Source of the DNA: an uncultured Oscillospiraceae bacterium
GTDB taxonomy: Bacteria > Bacillota > Clostridia > Oscillospirales > Acutalibacteraceae
Reading direction: 5' to 3'
NCBI GenBank assembly: GCA_900548085.1
Contig: URJF01000073.1
Coordinates: forward strand, 1 to 7,199
Length of the DNA: 7,199 nt
Made by a program: the position numbers and the translations under genes
Notes under the pieces: generated by a model
Seen by the model: the letters and a program-made list of their open reading frames with translations, nothing else
Database searches by the model: none
What the model was told of the DNA's origin: nothing
Shown here: positions 1-6,076 of the stretch, one piece after another
Position numbering within the stretch: position 1 is the first letter of the stretch
How the letters are laid out: the number at the start of each line of letters is the position of its first letter

Positions 1-5
1 AGTTT

Positions 6-13
6 GAGAGGAG
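6..13 (+). promoter_or_regulatory. Ribosome binding site of the response regulator gene
   Basis: GAGAGGAG lies 6 bases before the ATG at 20 and is a good Shine-Dalgarno match. It supports that ATG as the true start. Only 19 bases precede the gene in this window, so no promoter can be judged. Confidence 0.8.
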
Positions 14-19
14 CATAAT

Positions 20-733
20 ATGAAAAAGGTACTTGTTGCTGAGGATGAAGAATCTATCAGAGAGTTTATAGTTATCAATCTTACTCGTTCCGGTTATACA
101 GTAGAACAAGCTGAAAACGGACTTGTCGCTCTCCAAAAATTTCACGAGGACGAAAGTGGCTTTGATGTAGCTATTCTTGATATTATGATGCCTGAGTTGG
201 ATGGCCTTGCTGTCTGCAAGGAGTTGAGAAAGTGCTCATCGGATTTGGGCATTATTATGCTTAGCGCAAAAACTCAAGAACTTGATAAGGTGACAGGACT
301 CCTGTTCGGTGCTGATGACTATGTAACAAAGCCGTTTTCACCAAGTGAGCTTATGGCCCGCGTGGACGCTGTGTACCGCAGAGTAGAAATGACAAGAGGC
401 TTTAGGAAGAATGATACGACAGGCGACAGCATTATCCTTGATGAGTTCGAGCTTAATCTGCGTAACCGTACTCTTTCTAAGAACGGAGCACTTATTGAGC
501 TTACTCAAGTAGAATTTCAAATTATCGAATATTTTTTCAAAAATCCAAATGCAGCTTTGTCTCGTAATGATATACTCAAACAAGTTTGGGGCGAAAACTA
601 CTTTGGCGATGAAAAAATTGTTGATGTAAATATCAGACGACTCAGAATGAAGATTGAGGACAACCCATCGAGTCCGTCACGATTAGTTACAATCTGGGGA
701 TTAGGCTACAAATGGATTACTGATAACAAATAA
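20..733 (+). CDS. OmpR/PhoB-family response regulator
   Basis: A DNA-binding response regulator of 237 residues, the usual full length. The receiver domain covers about residues 3-118. It has the acidic pair E8/D9, phosphoacceptor D54 in the ILDIMMPELDG stretch, the switch residue S82 and the conserved K104 in KPF, so it should be phosphorylated normally. The C-terminal winged-helix domain covers about 138-234, with the LTQVEFQIIEYF motif near 161-173, a recognition helix around VDVNIRRLRMKIE (201-213) and the family's closing GLGYKW hairpin. It sits 17 bases upstream of a sensor kinase gene, its almost certain partner. Family knowledge says it binds DNA as a dimer on phosphorylation. The regulon cannot be read here, and it may include this operon. 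It resembles PhoB/PhoP/WalR-type regulators, but I cannot assign one of those names. Confidence 0.95.
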   Translation: MKKVLVAEDEESIREFIVINLTRSGYTVEQAENGLVALQKFHEDESGFDVAILDIMMPELDGLAVCKELRKCSSDLGIIMLSAKTQELDKVTGLLFGADDYVTKPFSPSELMARVDAVYRRVEMTRGFRKNDTTGDSIILDEFELNLRNRTLSKNGALIELTQVEFQIIEYFFKNPNAALSRNDILKQVWGENYFGDEKIVDVNIRRLRMKIEDNPSSPSRLVTIWGLGYKWITDNK

Positions 734-750
734 AAGGAACTGTTACAAGA

Positions 751-2247
751 ATGAAAAAAGATTTTGCAGACTTACTGTCTAAAAAATTTAACAACCAAAA
801 AATTGTGGGTATCACCCGCAGATGGCTGATAAATATTATCGGCATAATAGTTATTTTGTTTGTTATTGCATTCATTGTATGTACTTTTGTAATCAAATCC
901 TACTACTACAATTCGATTGACGGAATCGTACATTCTGCTTGCTCGGATTCTGCCGTCTCTTATTTTGAAAACAACATAAATAACGGCAATTCATTGGAAA
1001 ATTGTGCTACACAGTTCGTCAATTCATATTCCTACAGAGACACCACTACGCTTTGGGTTATAAATAATGACGGCGATGTTGTTTTGTCCTCCAGCGGATT
1101 TTCCATCAAAAAGCAAAATATGCCCGATTTTACCGCTGCGGTCAAAACAAACGGCGAAGGAAAATATATAGGCAAGCTGGAAAACAACCAAAAAGTTATG
1201 GCTGTAACCCGTGTGATAAAAAATAAAAACGGTGTCGAGGTCGGTGCACTGAGAGCAATGACTACTCTCAATGAGGTCGACCGACAGATTGTTGGCATTT
1301 GCATTCTTATCGGATTTGTTTTTATAGTCATTCTTGCTATAATTGTGCTGTCCAATCTATACTTTATTCGCACAATTATTATGCCGGTACAAGAGGTCAA
1401 TAATGCTACACAGCTTATTGCTCAAGGCAATCTTAATGTCAGAATCGAGAAAAAATATAATGATGAAATCGGTGACCTTGCCGATAACATAAATACTATG
1501 GCGTCCGAAATATCGGCTGCCGATAAAATGAAAAACGATTTTATTTCTACCATATCTCATGAACTTAGAACACCTCTAACCTCAATAAAAGGATGGGGCG
1601 AAACTTTAACTTTAGGCAACCAAGACAATGTTGATGAGCTTACTAAAAAAGGTCTTCAGGTTATTGTTAAAGAAGCCGGCAGACTTGAGGGATTTGTAGA
1701 AGAACTGCTCGACTTCTCTCGACTTCAAAGCGGCAGAATGCAGCTTAGATTGGCTAAAACGGATATTCTTGCTGAGCTTGAAGAAACATTGTTTACTTTC
1801 CGCGAAAGAGCTATCAGAGAGGGATACGAGGTTCGCTACAGTGTGCCTGAGATTCCGTCCGTTGCCGACGCCGATTCAAACAGACTAAAGCAGGTATTTA
1901 TGAATATTCTTGATAATGCCCTAAAGTATTCAAGGCCCGGCAGTAAGATATTTGTTAAAGCTGAATTTATAAAAAAAGATGATAAAGACTTTGTCCAAAT
2001 TGCTGTTGCCGATCAAGGCTGCGGAATTTCAGCCGAGGATTTGCCTCATGTAAAGGAAAAATTCTATAAGGCCAATATGTCTGTTCGTGGTTCCGGTATC
2101 GGTCTCGCTGTTACAAACGAAATAGTCAATTTGCACAAAGGCACATTGGATGTTGACAGCGTAGAAGGAAAGGGAACTTTAGTAACCATCAGACTTCCGC
2201 TTTGCCAACCACCTGACATAAATTATAACGAAAAGGAAAATAGTTGA
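751..2247 (+). CDS. Membrane sensor histidine kinase (HAMP-HisKA-HATPase)
   Basis: A 498-residue transmembrane kinase, partner of the regulator just upstream. Order of parts: short cytoplasmic lead; membrane segment about 25-48; extracytoplasmic sensor about 50-178; second membrane segment about 179-203; HAMP linker about 204-256; HisKA dimerisation/phosphoacceptor domain with SHELRTPL, the phosphorylated histidine being H270; then the HATPase domain with the N box (N385 and N389 in NILDNALKYS), G1 box DQGCGI (421-426), F box FYK (438-440) and G2 box GSGIGLAV (447-454). All catalytic motifs are intact. The sensor has a PAS/Cache-like look (LWVINNDGDVVLSSSG, then MAVTRVIKNKNG leading into the second helix), but its ligand is unknown. 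It holds two cysteines, C64 and C85, that could face the outside. The start follows AAAGGA at 733-738, with a somewhat long 12-base spacer. The stop overlaps the next start by one base, so translation is probably coupled. Confidence 0.94.
   Translation: MKKDFADLLSKKFNNQKIVGITRRWLINIIGIIVILFVIAFIVCTFVIKSYYYNSIDGIVHSACSDSAVSYFENNINNGNSLENCATQFVNSYSYRDTTTLWVINNDGDVVLSSSGFSIKKQNMPDFTAAVKTNGEGKYIGKLENNQKVMAVTRVIKNKNGVEVGALRAMTTLNEVDRQIVGICILIGFVFIVILAIIVLSNLYFIRTIIMPVQEVNNATQLIAQGNLNVRIEKKYNDEIGDLADNINTMASEISAADKMKNDFISTISHELRTPLTSIKGWGETLTLGNQDNVDELTKKGLQVIVKEAGRLEGFVEELLDFSRLQSGRMQLRLAKTDILAELEETLFTFRERAIREGYEVRYSVPEIPSVADADSNRLKQVFMNILDNALKYSRPGSKIFVKAEFIKKDDKDFVQIAVADQGCGISAEDLPHVKEKFYKANMSVRGSGIGLAVTNEIVNLHKGTLDVDSVEGKGTLVTIRLPLCQPPDINYNEKENS
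2233..2237 (+). promoter_or_regulatory. Ribosome binding site deciding the DUF1385 start
   Basis: AAGGA stands 9 bases before the ATG at 2247 and 6 bases before an in-frame TTG at 2244. Both starts are possible and differ by one residue. ATG is the stronger codon and makes the tidy TGATG stop/start overlap with the kinase gene, so I chose 2247. Confidence 0.65.
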
Positions 2248-3218
2248 TGCCAAAACAAAATCATAAAACTTCTGTCGGCGGACAAGCTTTGATTGAAGGC
2301 GTAATGATGCAAGGTCCTAAGGGTGTTGCCACCGCAGTCAGAAAAACCGACGGTACAATATTAACCGAATATCACGATGTTAAGCATCTCAGAGATAAAT
2401 CAAAATTTTTGAATATACCCATAATCAGAGGTATAGTTGCCTTTATCGAGTCTATGATACTCGGATACAAAATGCTTATGTACTCTGCCGAAGCTTCCGG
2501 TATGGATGATATTGAGGAAGAAGAAATGGGTAAGTTTGATAAATGGCTTTCCGAAAAATTAGGTGACAAGCTTATGAATATTATTATGGGAATTGCCACT
2601 GTTTTGGGATTTGCTCTTGCATTTTTAATCTTTTTCTATCTTCCCGTTTGGTTATTCAGCAAGTTGAATTCACTTAGCCATATGACCCTTACTCCATGGC
2701 AGGGCACTATCGAAGGCTGCATAAAGATCGTAATTTTTGTGGTTTATATGCTGCTTGTGTCGCAAATGAAAGACATAAAGCGACTTTTTAAATACCATGG
2801 TGCAGAACATAAATCTATTGCTTGTTATGAATCCGGACAGGATTTGACTGTTGAGAATGTAAAGAAATGCACTCGCTTTCATCCGAGATGCGGTACATCA
2901 TTTATGTTTGTTATGCTGCTGCTTAGTATAATTGTTGTCACTCTGCTGTCCCTTGTTGTTCCCGCTGAGCTAAAGCGAAACACTGTTGTGTGGATGTGTA
3001 TTAAACTTCCTCTAATTCCAATCATTATGGGTATAGGATATGAATTTATCCGATATGCAGGCAGGCACGACAATTTACTTGTGAAAATTCTTTCAGCTCC
3101 GGGATTGTGGATGCAGAGAATTACTACAAAAGAGCCGGACGACGATATAATAGAAGTCGGAATTGCATCCCTTAAAGCAGTAATAACCGATAATCCGGAG
3201 GATGATGAAATAAAATAA
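2247..3218 (+). CDS. DUF1385 (YqhQ-like) polytopic membrane protein
   Basis: A 323-residue member of the DUF1385 family, known in Bacillus as YqhQ; its biochemical role is not established to my knowledge. The family hallmarks are all present: GGQALIEGVMM near the N-terminus (residues 11-21), YHGAEHK (183-189), HPRCGTSF (212-219), and the C-terminal APGLWMQRITTKEPDD region (about 284-299). Hydrophobic segments lie near 112-137, 157-172, 219-240 and 248-265, placing it in the cytoplasmic membrane. An acidic stretch with EEEE occurs near 88-93. The conserved His, Glu and Cys residues could bind a metal, which is inference only. Its start lies inside the kinase stop (TGATG) and its stop overlaps the prmC start (TAATG), so it is probably translated with both neighbours. 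Linkage of this family to prmC is common in Firmicutes. The length is normal, and nothing looks broken. Confidence 0.92.
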   Translation: MPKQNHKTSVGGQALIEGVMMQGPKGVATAVRKTDGTILTEYHDVKHLRDKSKFLNIPIIRGIVAFIESMILGYKMLMYSAEASGMDDIEEEEMGKFDKWLSEKLGDKLMNIIMGIATVLGFALAFLIFFYLPVWLFSKLNSLSHMTLTPWQGTIEGCIKIVIFVVYMLLVSQMKDIKRLFKYHGAEHKSIACYESGQDLTVENVKKCTRFHPRCGTSFMFVMLLLSIIVVTLLSLVVPAELKRNTVVWMCIKLPLIPIIMGIGYEFIRYAGRHDNLLVKILSAPGLWMQRITTKEPDDDIIEVGIASLKAVITDNPEDDEIK

Positions 3219-4036
3219 TGACACTAAAAGAAGCTTACAGTTATTCTGTTCAGTTTATAGAACGAAATGATATTGAAGAAGCTGATTTTAAGGCGTTATG
3301 TATTGTTTGTTCTTTGGCTAAAATAAAAAACAGCGAGTATAATTTGCACAAGGACGATTTTGTCAGCAACAAGAAACTTGCTGATTATTTGTGGAAATTA
3401 AAATCAGGTGAACCGCTGCAATATATCCTCGGTAAATGGGACTTCTATGACAGTGAGTTTTTTGTAGGCGACGGTGTTCTTATTCCTCGTCCCGAAACAG
3501 AGGAACTTGTGGAATTAGCTCTGCACTATACAGTCAATATAAAATCTCCTGTTATTTACGACCTCTGTGCCGGAACAGGCTGCATCGGCAGGACGGTTGC
3601 CGCCCATAAAAAAGACTCATCTGTCTTTTGTATAGAAAAGAGTGAAAAAGCATTTTCGTATTTAAAGAAAAATTGCAGTTCCTTTGAAAATATGACGCTA
3701 ATCTGCGGTGACATCAATAACGATTTTGATTTGCCACCGGCTGATATAATCATTTCAAATCCGCCGTATATTCAGTCGAATAGCATCAGTTCGTTACAGA
3801 GTGAAGTCCATAGAGAACCTGCCATGGCTCTTGACGGCGGTGCTGACGGGCTCGATTTTTATAGGATTATAAATGACAAATGGTCATCAAAGTTAAAGCC
3901 TGACGGCGTGCTCTTGCTTGAAATCGGAAATGAGCAGGGAAATGTGATGAAAAGTGTTCTTACCGAATTTAATTCGGTAGAAGTTAAGAAAGATTTGTAC
4001 GGTAACGACAGAATGGTTGTTGCAAAATTTAGTTAA
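3218..4036 (+). CDS. prmC: Release factor glutamine N5-methyltransferase PrmC
   Basis: A 272-residue cytoplasmic methyltransferase of the HemK/PrmC family. It uses S-adenosylmethionine to methylate the glutamine of the GGQ motif in release factors RF1 and RF2, which improves translation termination. Visible landmarks are an N-terminal helical domain (about 1-75) ending in EPLQYILGKWDF, then LIPRPETEEL (88-98), the SAM-binding glycine loop DLCAGTGCIG (115-124), the catalytic NPPY (181-184) that grips the substrate glutamine, and the family signature VHREPAMALDGGADGLDFY (197-215). The glycine loop departs mildly from the more usual D-L-G/C-T-G-S-G form but keeps the key glycines. The ATG at 3218 overlaps the preceding stop by one base. 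GGAGGA at 3197-3202 is a strong but distant ribosome site, so coupling may help initiation. No release-factor gene (prfA) is next to it here, unlike in many bacteria. Confidence 0.95.
   Translation: MTLKEAYSYSVQFIERNDIEEADFKALCIVCSLAKIKNSEYNLHKDDFVSNKKLADYLWKLKSGEPLQYILGKWDFYDSEFFVGDGVLIPRPETEELVELALHYTVNIKSPVIYDLCAGTGCIGRTVAAHKKDSSVFCIEKSEKAFSYLKKNCSSFENMTLICGDINNDFDLPPADIIISNPPYIQSNSISSLQSEVHREPAMALDGGADGLDFYRIINDKWSSKLKPDGVLLLEIGNEQGNVMKSVLTEFNSVEVKKDLYGNDRMVVAKFS
3961..3979. repeat. Near-perfect 19-base palindrome inside prmC
   Basis: Arms TACCGAATT (3961-3969) and AATTCGGTA (3971-3979) are exact reverse complements around a single central base. The site codes for the EFNSVE region of PrmC, about 57 bases before its stop and 68 bases before the M50 start. 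As RNA it could fold into a 7-bp stem with a 5-base loop. No U-run follows, so it is not an intrinsic terminator. An operator role is possible but unsupported. Confidence 0.5.
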
Positions 4037-4047
4037 TAGGTGATATA

Positions 4048-4713
4048 ATGTTATCAATTCTTAGTCTAATTAGACAGGGAGAGTATATGGAGGCTGTTGT
4101 CTCTATTCTGTCGAGGTGCTTTGTTGTATTTTGCTGTTTGCCTATTCATGAGCTTGCTCACGGTTGGGTTGCTTACAAGCTTGGCGACAATACCGCGAAA
4201 AATCAAGGCAGACTTACTTTTAACCCATTTAAGCATCTTAATCCCATAGGAACAATAATGATTTTTTTGTTTGGTATAGGTTATGCAAATCCTGTTCCAA
4301 TCAATCCTAATAATTTCAAAAATCCTAAAAACGGTATGGCGCTTACCGCACTTGCAGGTCCGTGTTCAAATTTACTTATGGGATTTGTGTCCGTGTTTAT
4401 CTACTACGGACTTAGTTCAATCAATACCGATAACGCATTGGTTATGGCAATTTGTTATTTCTTCTATTTTGCGGCTTATGTTAATGTTACTTTGGCTGTG
4501 TTTAACCTTTTGCCTATACCGCCGCTGGATGGCTCAAGAATTCTCGGCGCTCTTCTACCGTATAAAGCATATTACAAATATATGCAGTATGAAAGATATA
4601 TAATGATTGCGCTTATGGTCATGCTTTTTACAGGTATTTTGGACAGACCTATTGCTTTTCTTGCCAATGTAATGATGGCATTCATTTCTATCATACCGAG
4701 ACTTATTTTTTAA
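4048..4713 (+). CDS. M50-family (site-2 protease-like) intramembrane metalloprotease
   Basis: A 221-residue polytopic membrane protein with the zinc metalloprotease motif HELAH (34-38), where H34 and H38 would bind zinc and E35 is catalytic. The third zinc ligand is D161 in LLPIPPLDGSRIL (155-166). Other family marks are FNPFKHLNPIGT (58-69) and AGPCSNL (103-109). Hydrophobic segments fall near 17-33, 66-80, 98-122, 131-155, 183-198 and 204-220. This is the short form without a PDZ domain, close to Bacillus YwhC-type proteins and more distant from the sporulation protease SpoIVFB. The substrate is unknown. The ATG at 4048 has AGGTGA at 4038-4043, a short 4-base spacer. An alternative in-frame ATG at 4087 would trim 13 residues, but its AG-rich leader is too close, and the longer N-terminus looks like relatives I recall. 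It lies 11 bases after prmC and 9 before scpA, an arrangement I recall as common in Clostridia. Confidence 0.92.
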   Translation: MLSILSLIRQGEYMEAVVSILSRCFVVFCCLPIHELAHGWVAYKLGDNTAKNQGRLTFNPFKHLNPIGTIMIFLFGIGYANPVPINPNNFKNPKNGMALTALAGPCSNLLMGFVSVFIYYGLSSINTDNALVMAICYFFYFAAYVNVTLAVFNLLPIPPLDGSRILGALLPYKAYYKYMQYERYIMIALMVMLFTGILDRPIAFLANVMMAFISIIPRLIF

Positions 4714-4722
4714 CGGAGTTAT

Positions 4723-5451
4723 ATGGATAATCTTATGTACAAACTTGAGGTGTTTGAAGGTCCAATGGACCTTTTGCTTCACCTCATAAGCAAACATAAA
4801 TTAAATATTAACGACATTCCGATTGTTGAGCTTGTTAACCAATATCTTGATTATGTTCGTCGTATGGAAGAAGCTGATTTTGATATTGCCGGTGACTTTT
4901 TGGAAATGGCGGCGAGATTGATTTATATAAAAACAGTGTCGCTTTTGCCACGACACGAAGAAGCTGAGACGCTAAAAAAAGAGCTTACAGGCGAACTTAT
5001 TGAATATCGTGATTGTAAGCTCATGGCTGAAAAGTTATCACACCAAACAGACGGCTTTAATCGGTTTGTTCGTGACCCGCAGGGTGGTTGGGTAAATTAC
5101 GATTATGAGCGATTTCATGAGGGAGAGGAACTCCTTGAAGCATACATAAATGTTGCCGGTAAAGCACAGAGAAGATTACCGCCTCCCATTGATTCATTTA
5201 AGCAAATTGTTGCAAAAAAATTTGTTAATGTTGCATCTAAGGTACGCACAGTAATGCGCAAGCTGTGGAGTGGGAAAAAAGTAAAGTTTCTTTCACTTTT
5301 TGAAGGTGCACAGTCCAAATCCGACATTGTAGCAACTTTTTTGGCTGTGTTGGAATTAACTAAAACTAAGAGAATTTCTGTAGAGGGCAGTATTGATAAT
5401 CCCTCTGTACAAATAATTAACGACGCAGGTGAGGTGGAAAGTATTGAATAA
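4723..5451 (+). CDS. scpA: Segregation and condensation protein ScpA (kleisin)
   Basis: The kleisin subunit of bacterial condensin, 242 residues, close to the usual length. With ScpB and SMC it forms the ring complex that compacts and separates the chromosome. The N-terminal domain (about 1-80) begins with the diagnostic FEGPMDLLLHLI (11-22), continues through DIAGDFLEMAARLIYIK (54-70) and LLPRHEE (74-80), and by family knowledge contacts the SMC neck. A middle linker (about 85-165) would bind the ScpB dimer. The C-terminal winged helix (about 170-222), including SLFEGAQSKSDIVATFLAVLEL, contacts the SMC head. GGAG at 4715-4718 precedes the ATG by 4 bases. The scpB start lies within its last codons, so the two subunits are probably translated in step. 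Two A7 heptamers in the zero frame (4974-4980, 5214-5220) are possible slip sites, the first followed by an inverted repeat. SMC itself is not in the window. Confidence 0.96.
   Translation: MDNLMYKLEVFEGPMDLLLHLISKHKLNINDIPIVELVNQYLDYVRRMEEADFDIAGDFLEMAARLIYIKTVSLLPRHEEAETLKKELTGELIEYRDCKLMAEKLSHQTDGFNRFVRDPQGGWVNYDYERFHEGEELLEAYINVAGKAQRRLPPPIDSFKQIVAKKFVNVASKVRTVMRKLWSGKKVKFLSLFEGAQSKSDIVATFLAVLELTKTKRISVEGSIDNPSVQIINDAGEVESIE
4974..5022 (+). other. A7 slippery heptamer plus perfect 9-bp inverted repeat in scpA
   Basis: A_AAA_AAA occupies 4974-4980 in the zero frame (Leu84-Lys85-Lys86). The very next bases, GAGCTTACA (4981-4989), pair exactly with TGTAAGCTC (5014-5022), and a G-U pair (4990/5013) can extend the stem. 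A -1 slip would meet a TGA at 5001-5003. The stem starts immediately after the heptamer, closer than the usual 5-9 base spacer of translational frameshift signals, so function is uncertain. Confidence 0.3.
5431..5437 (+). promoter_or_regulatory. Ribosome binding site deciding the scpB start
   Basis: GAGGTGG inside the end of scpA lies 6 bases before the TTG at 5444. A GTG at 5429 is in the same frame and 15 bases longer, but it lies before this site and has only a poor leader. The site therefore favours the TTG start. Confidence 0.6.
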
Positions 5452-6076
5452 AACCGATAATATTATTTCATCCCTCGAAGCTATGCTTTTTGCCGCAGGA
5501 GATCCTGTTGAGATTTCCAAACTTGCCGAGGTCCTTAATGTTGATGAAGAAACTGTCGAAAAAATGCTCGGTCATCTCAGTGCAATGTATGATGAGCGTG
5601 AGTCCGGGCTAATGCTTGTAAGGATTGACAACAAATATCAGCTATGCACTCGAGAAACATTTAATGAGCCGGTAAGACAGTTGATGGAAATAAAAAAGAA
5701 TACACCGCTGAGTAATGCCGCTTTTGAGGTTTTGGCAATAGTAGCTTACAATAAAACTGTTACGAGGGCTTTTATTGACCAGGTCAGAGGTGTTGATTGC
5801 TCCGGCACAATTTCTTCTTTAGTTCAAAAGGGACTTATTGAAGAAAAGGGAAGACTCGATTTGCCGGGCAGACCGCTTATATACGGTACTACAGACAGAT
5901 TCTTGAGATGCTTTTCGCTAAATTCGCTTGATGATTTGCCTGAGCTTCCAAAGACTGAAGAAGTAGAAAAAATTGCTAAGGATGATTCCCAAACCTCTCT
6001 TTTTGATGATGAAAAGAAGGGCAGTGATGAAATTATGAAAGAAAAAGAAATTGCAAAGATTGCAGAGGAGGATTAA
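5444..6076 (+). CDS. scpB: Segregation and condensation protein ScpB (kite)
   Basis: The second non-SMC subunit of bacterial condensin, a cytoplasmic tandem winged-helix protein that dimerises and holds the ScpA linker. From TTG at 5444 it has 210 residues. The first winged helix opens with SLEAMLFAAGDPVEIS (10-25). The second (about 85-160) carries AIVAYNKTVTRAFIDQVRG (98-116), LIEEKGR, PGRPLIYGTT (141-150) and the family ending SLDDLPELP (161-169). After that comes an acidic and lysine-rich tail of about 40 residues, probably disordered, that contains QTSLF at 183-187. The start overlaps the scpA stop by 8 bases and uses GAGGTGG at 5431-5437; GTG at 5429 is an alternative that would add MRWKV. 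The stop directly abuts the ATG of the DUF2953 gene. Identity is firm; the exact start is less so. Confidence 0.95.
   Translation: MNKTDNIISSLEAMLFAAGDPVEISKLAEVLNVDEETVEKMLGHLSAMYDERESGLMLVRIDNKYQLCTRETFNEPVRQLMEIKKNTPLSNAAFEVLAIVAYNKTVTRAFIDQVRGVDCSGTISSLVQKGLIEEKGRLDLPGRPLIYGTTDRFLRCFSLNSLDDLPELPKTEEVEKIAKDDSQTSLFDDEKKGSDEIMKEKEIAKIAEED
6064..6071 (+). promoter_or_regulatory. Strong ribosome binding site of the DUF2953 gene, within scpB
   Basis: AGAGGAGG, near ideal, lies in the last codons of scpB (coding AEED) 5 bases before the ATG at 6077. It fixes that start and lets the gene be translated on the same message although there is no gap between the two genes. Confidence 0.8.

Noticed and set aside
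526..546. T6/A5 inverted repeat in the response regulator gene as a terminator
   Set aside because: It lies mid-gene, coding EYFFKNP in the DNA-binding domain, with an A-T-only stem and a 2-base loop. It cannot form a stable terminator hairpin.
1032..1400. 122-codon minus-strand open frame inside the histidine kinase gene
   Set aside because: It is fully antisense to a gene with intact catalytic motifs and matches no family I recognise. It is a shadow frame.
4044..4049. TATAAT overlapping the start of the M50 gene
   Set aside because: It overlaps the ATG itself, so it cannot serve that gene, and no -35 match is seen.
4283..4603. 106-codon + strand frame inside the M50 protease gene
   Set aside because: It is out of frame with a well-supported gene, has no good ribosome site, and looks like a random hydrophobic shadow of membrane segments.
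5214..5220. Second A7 heptamer in scpA as a frameshift site
   Set aside because: It is in the right frame for slipping, but I see no stimulating stem or upstream site. AAA lysine codons explain it.
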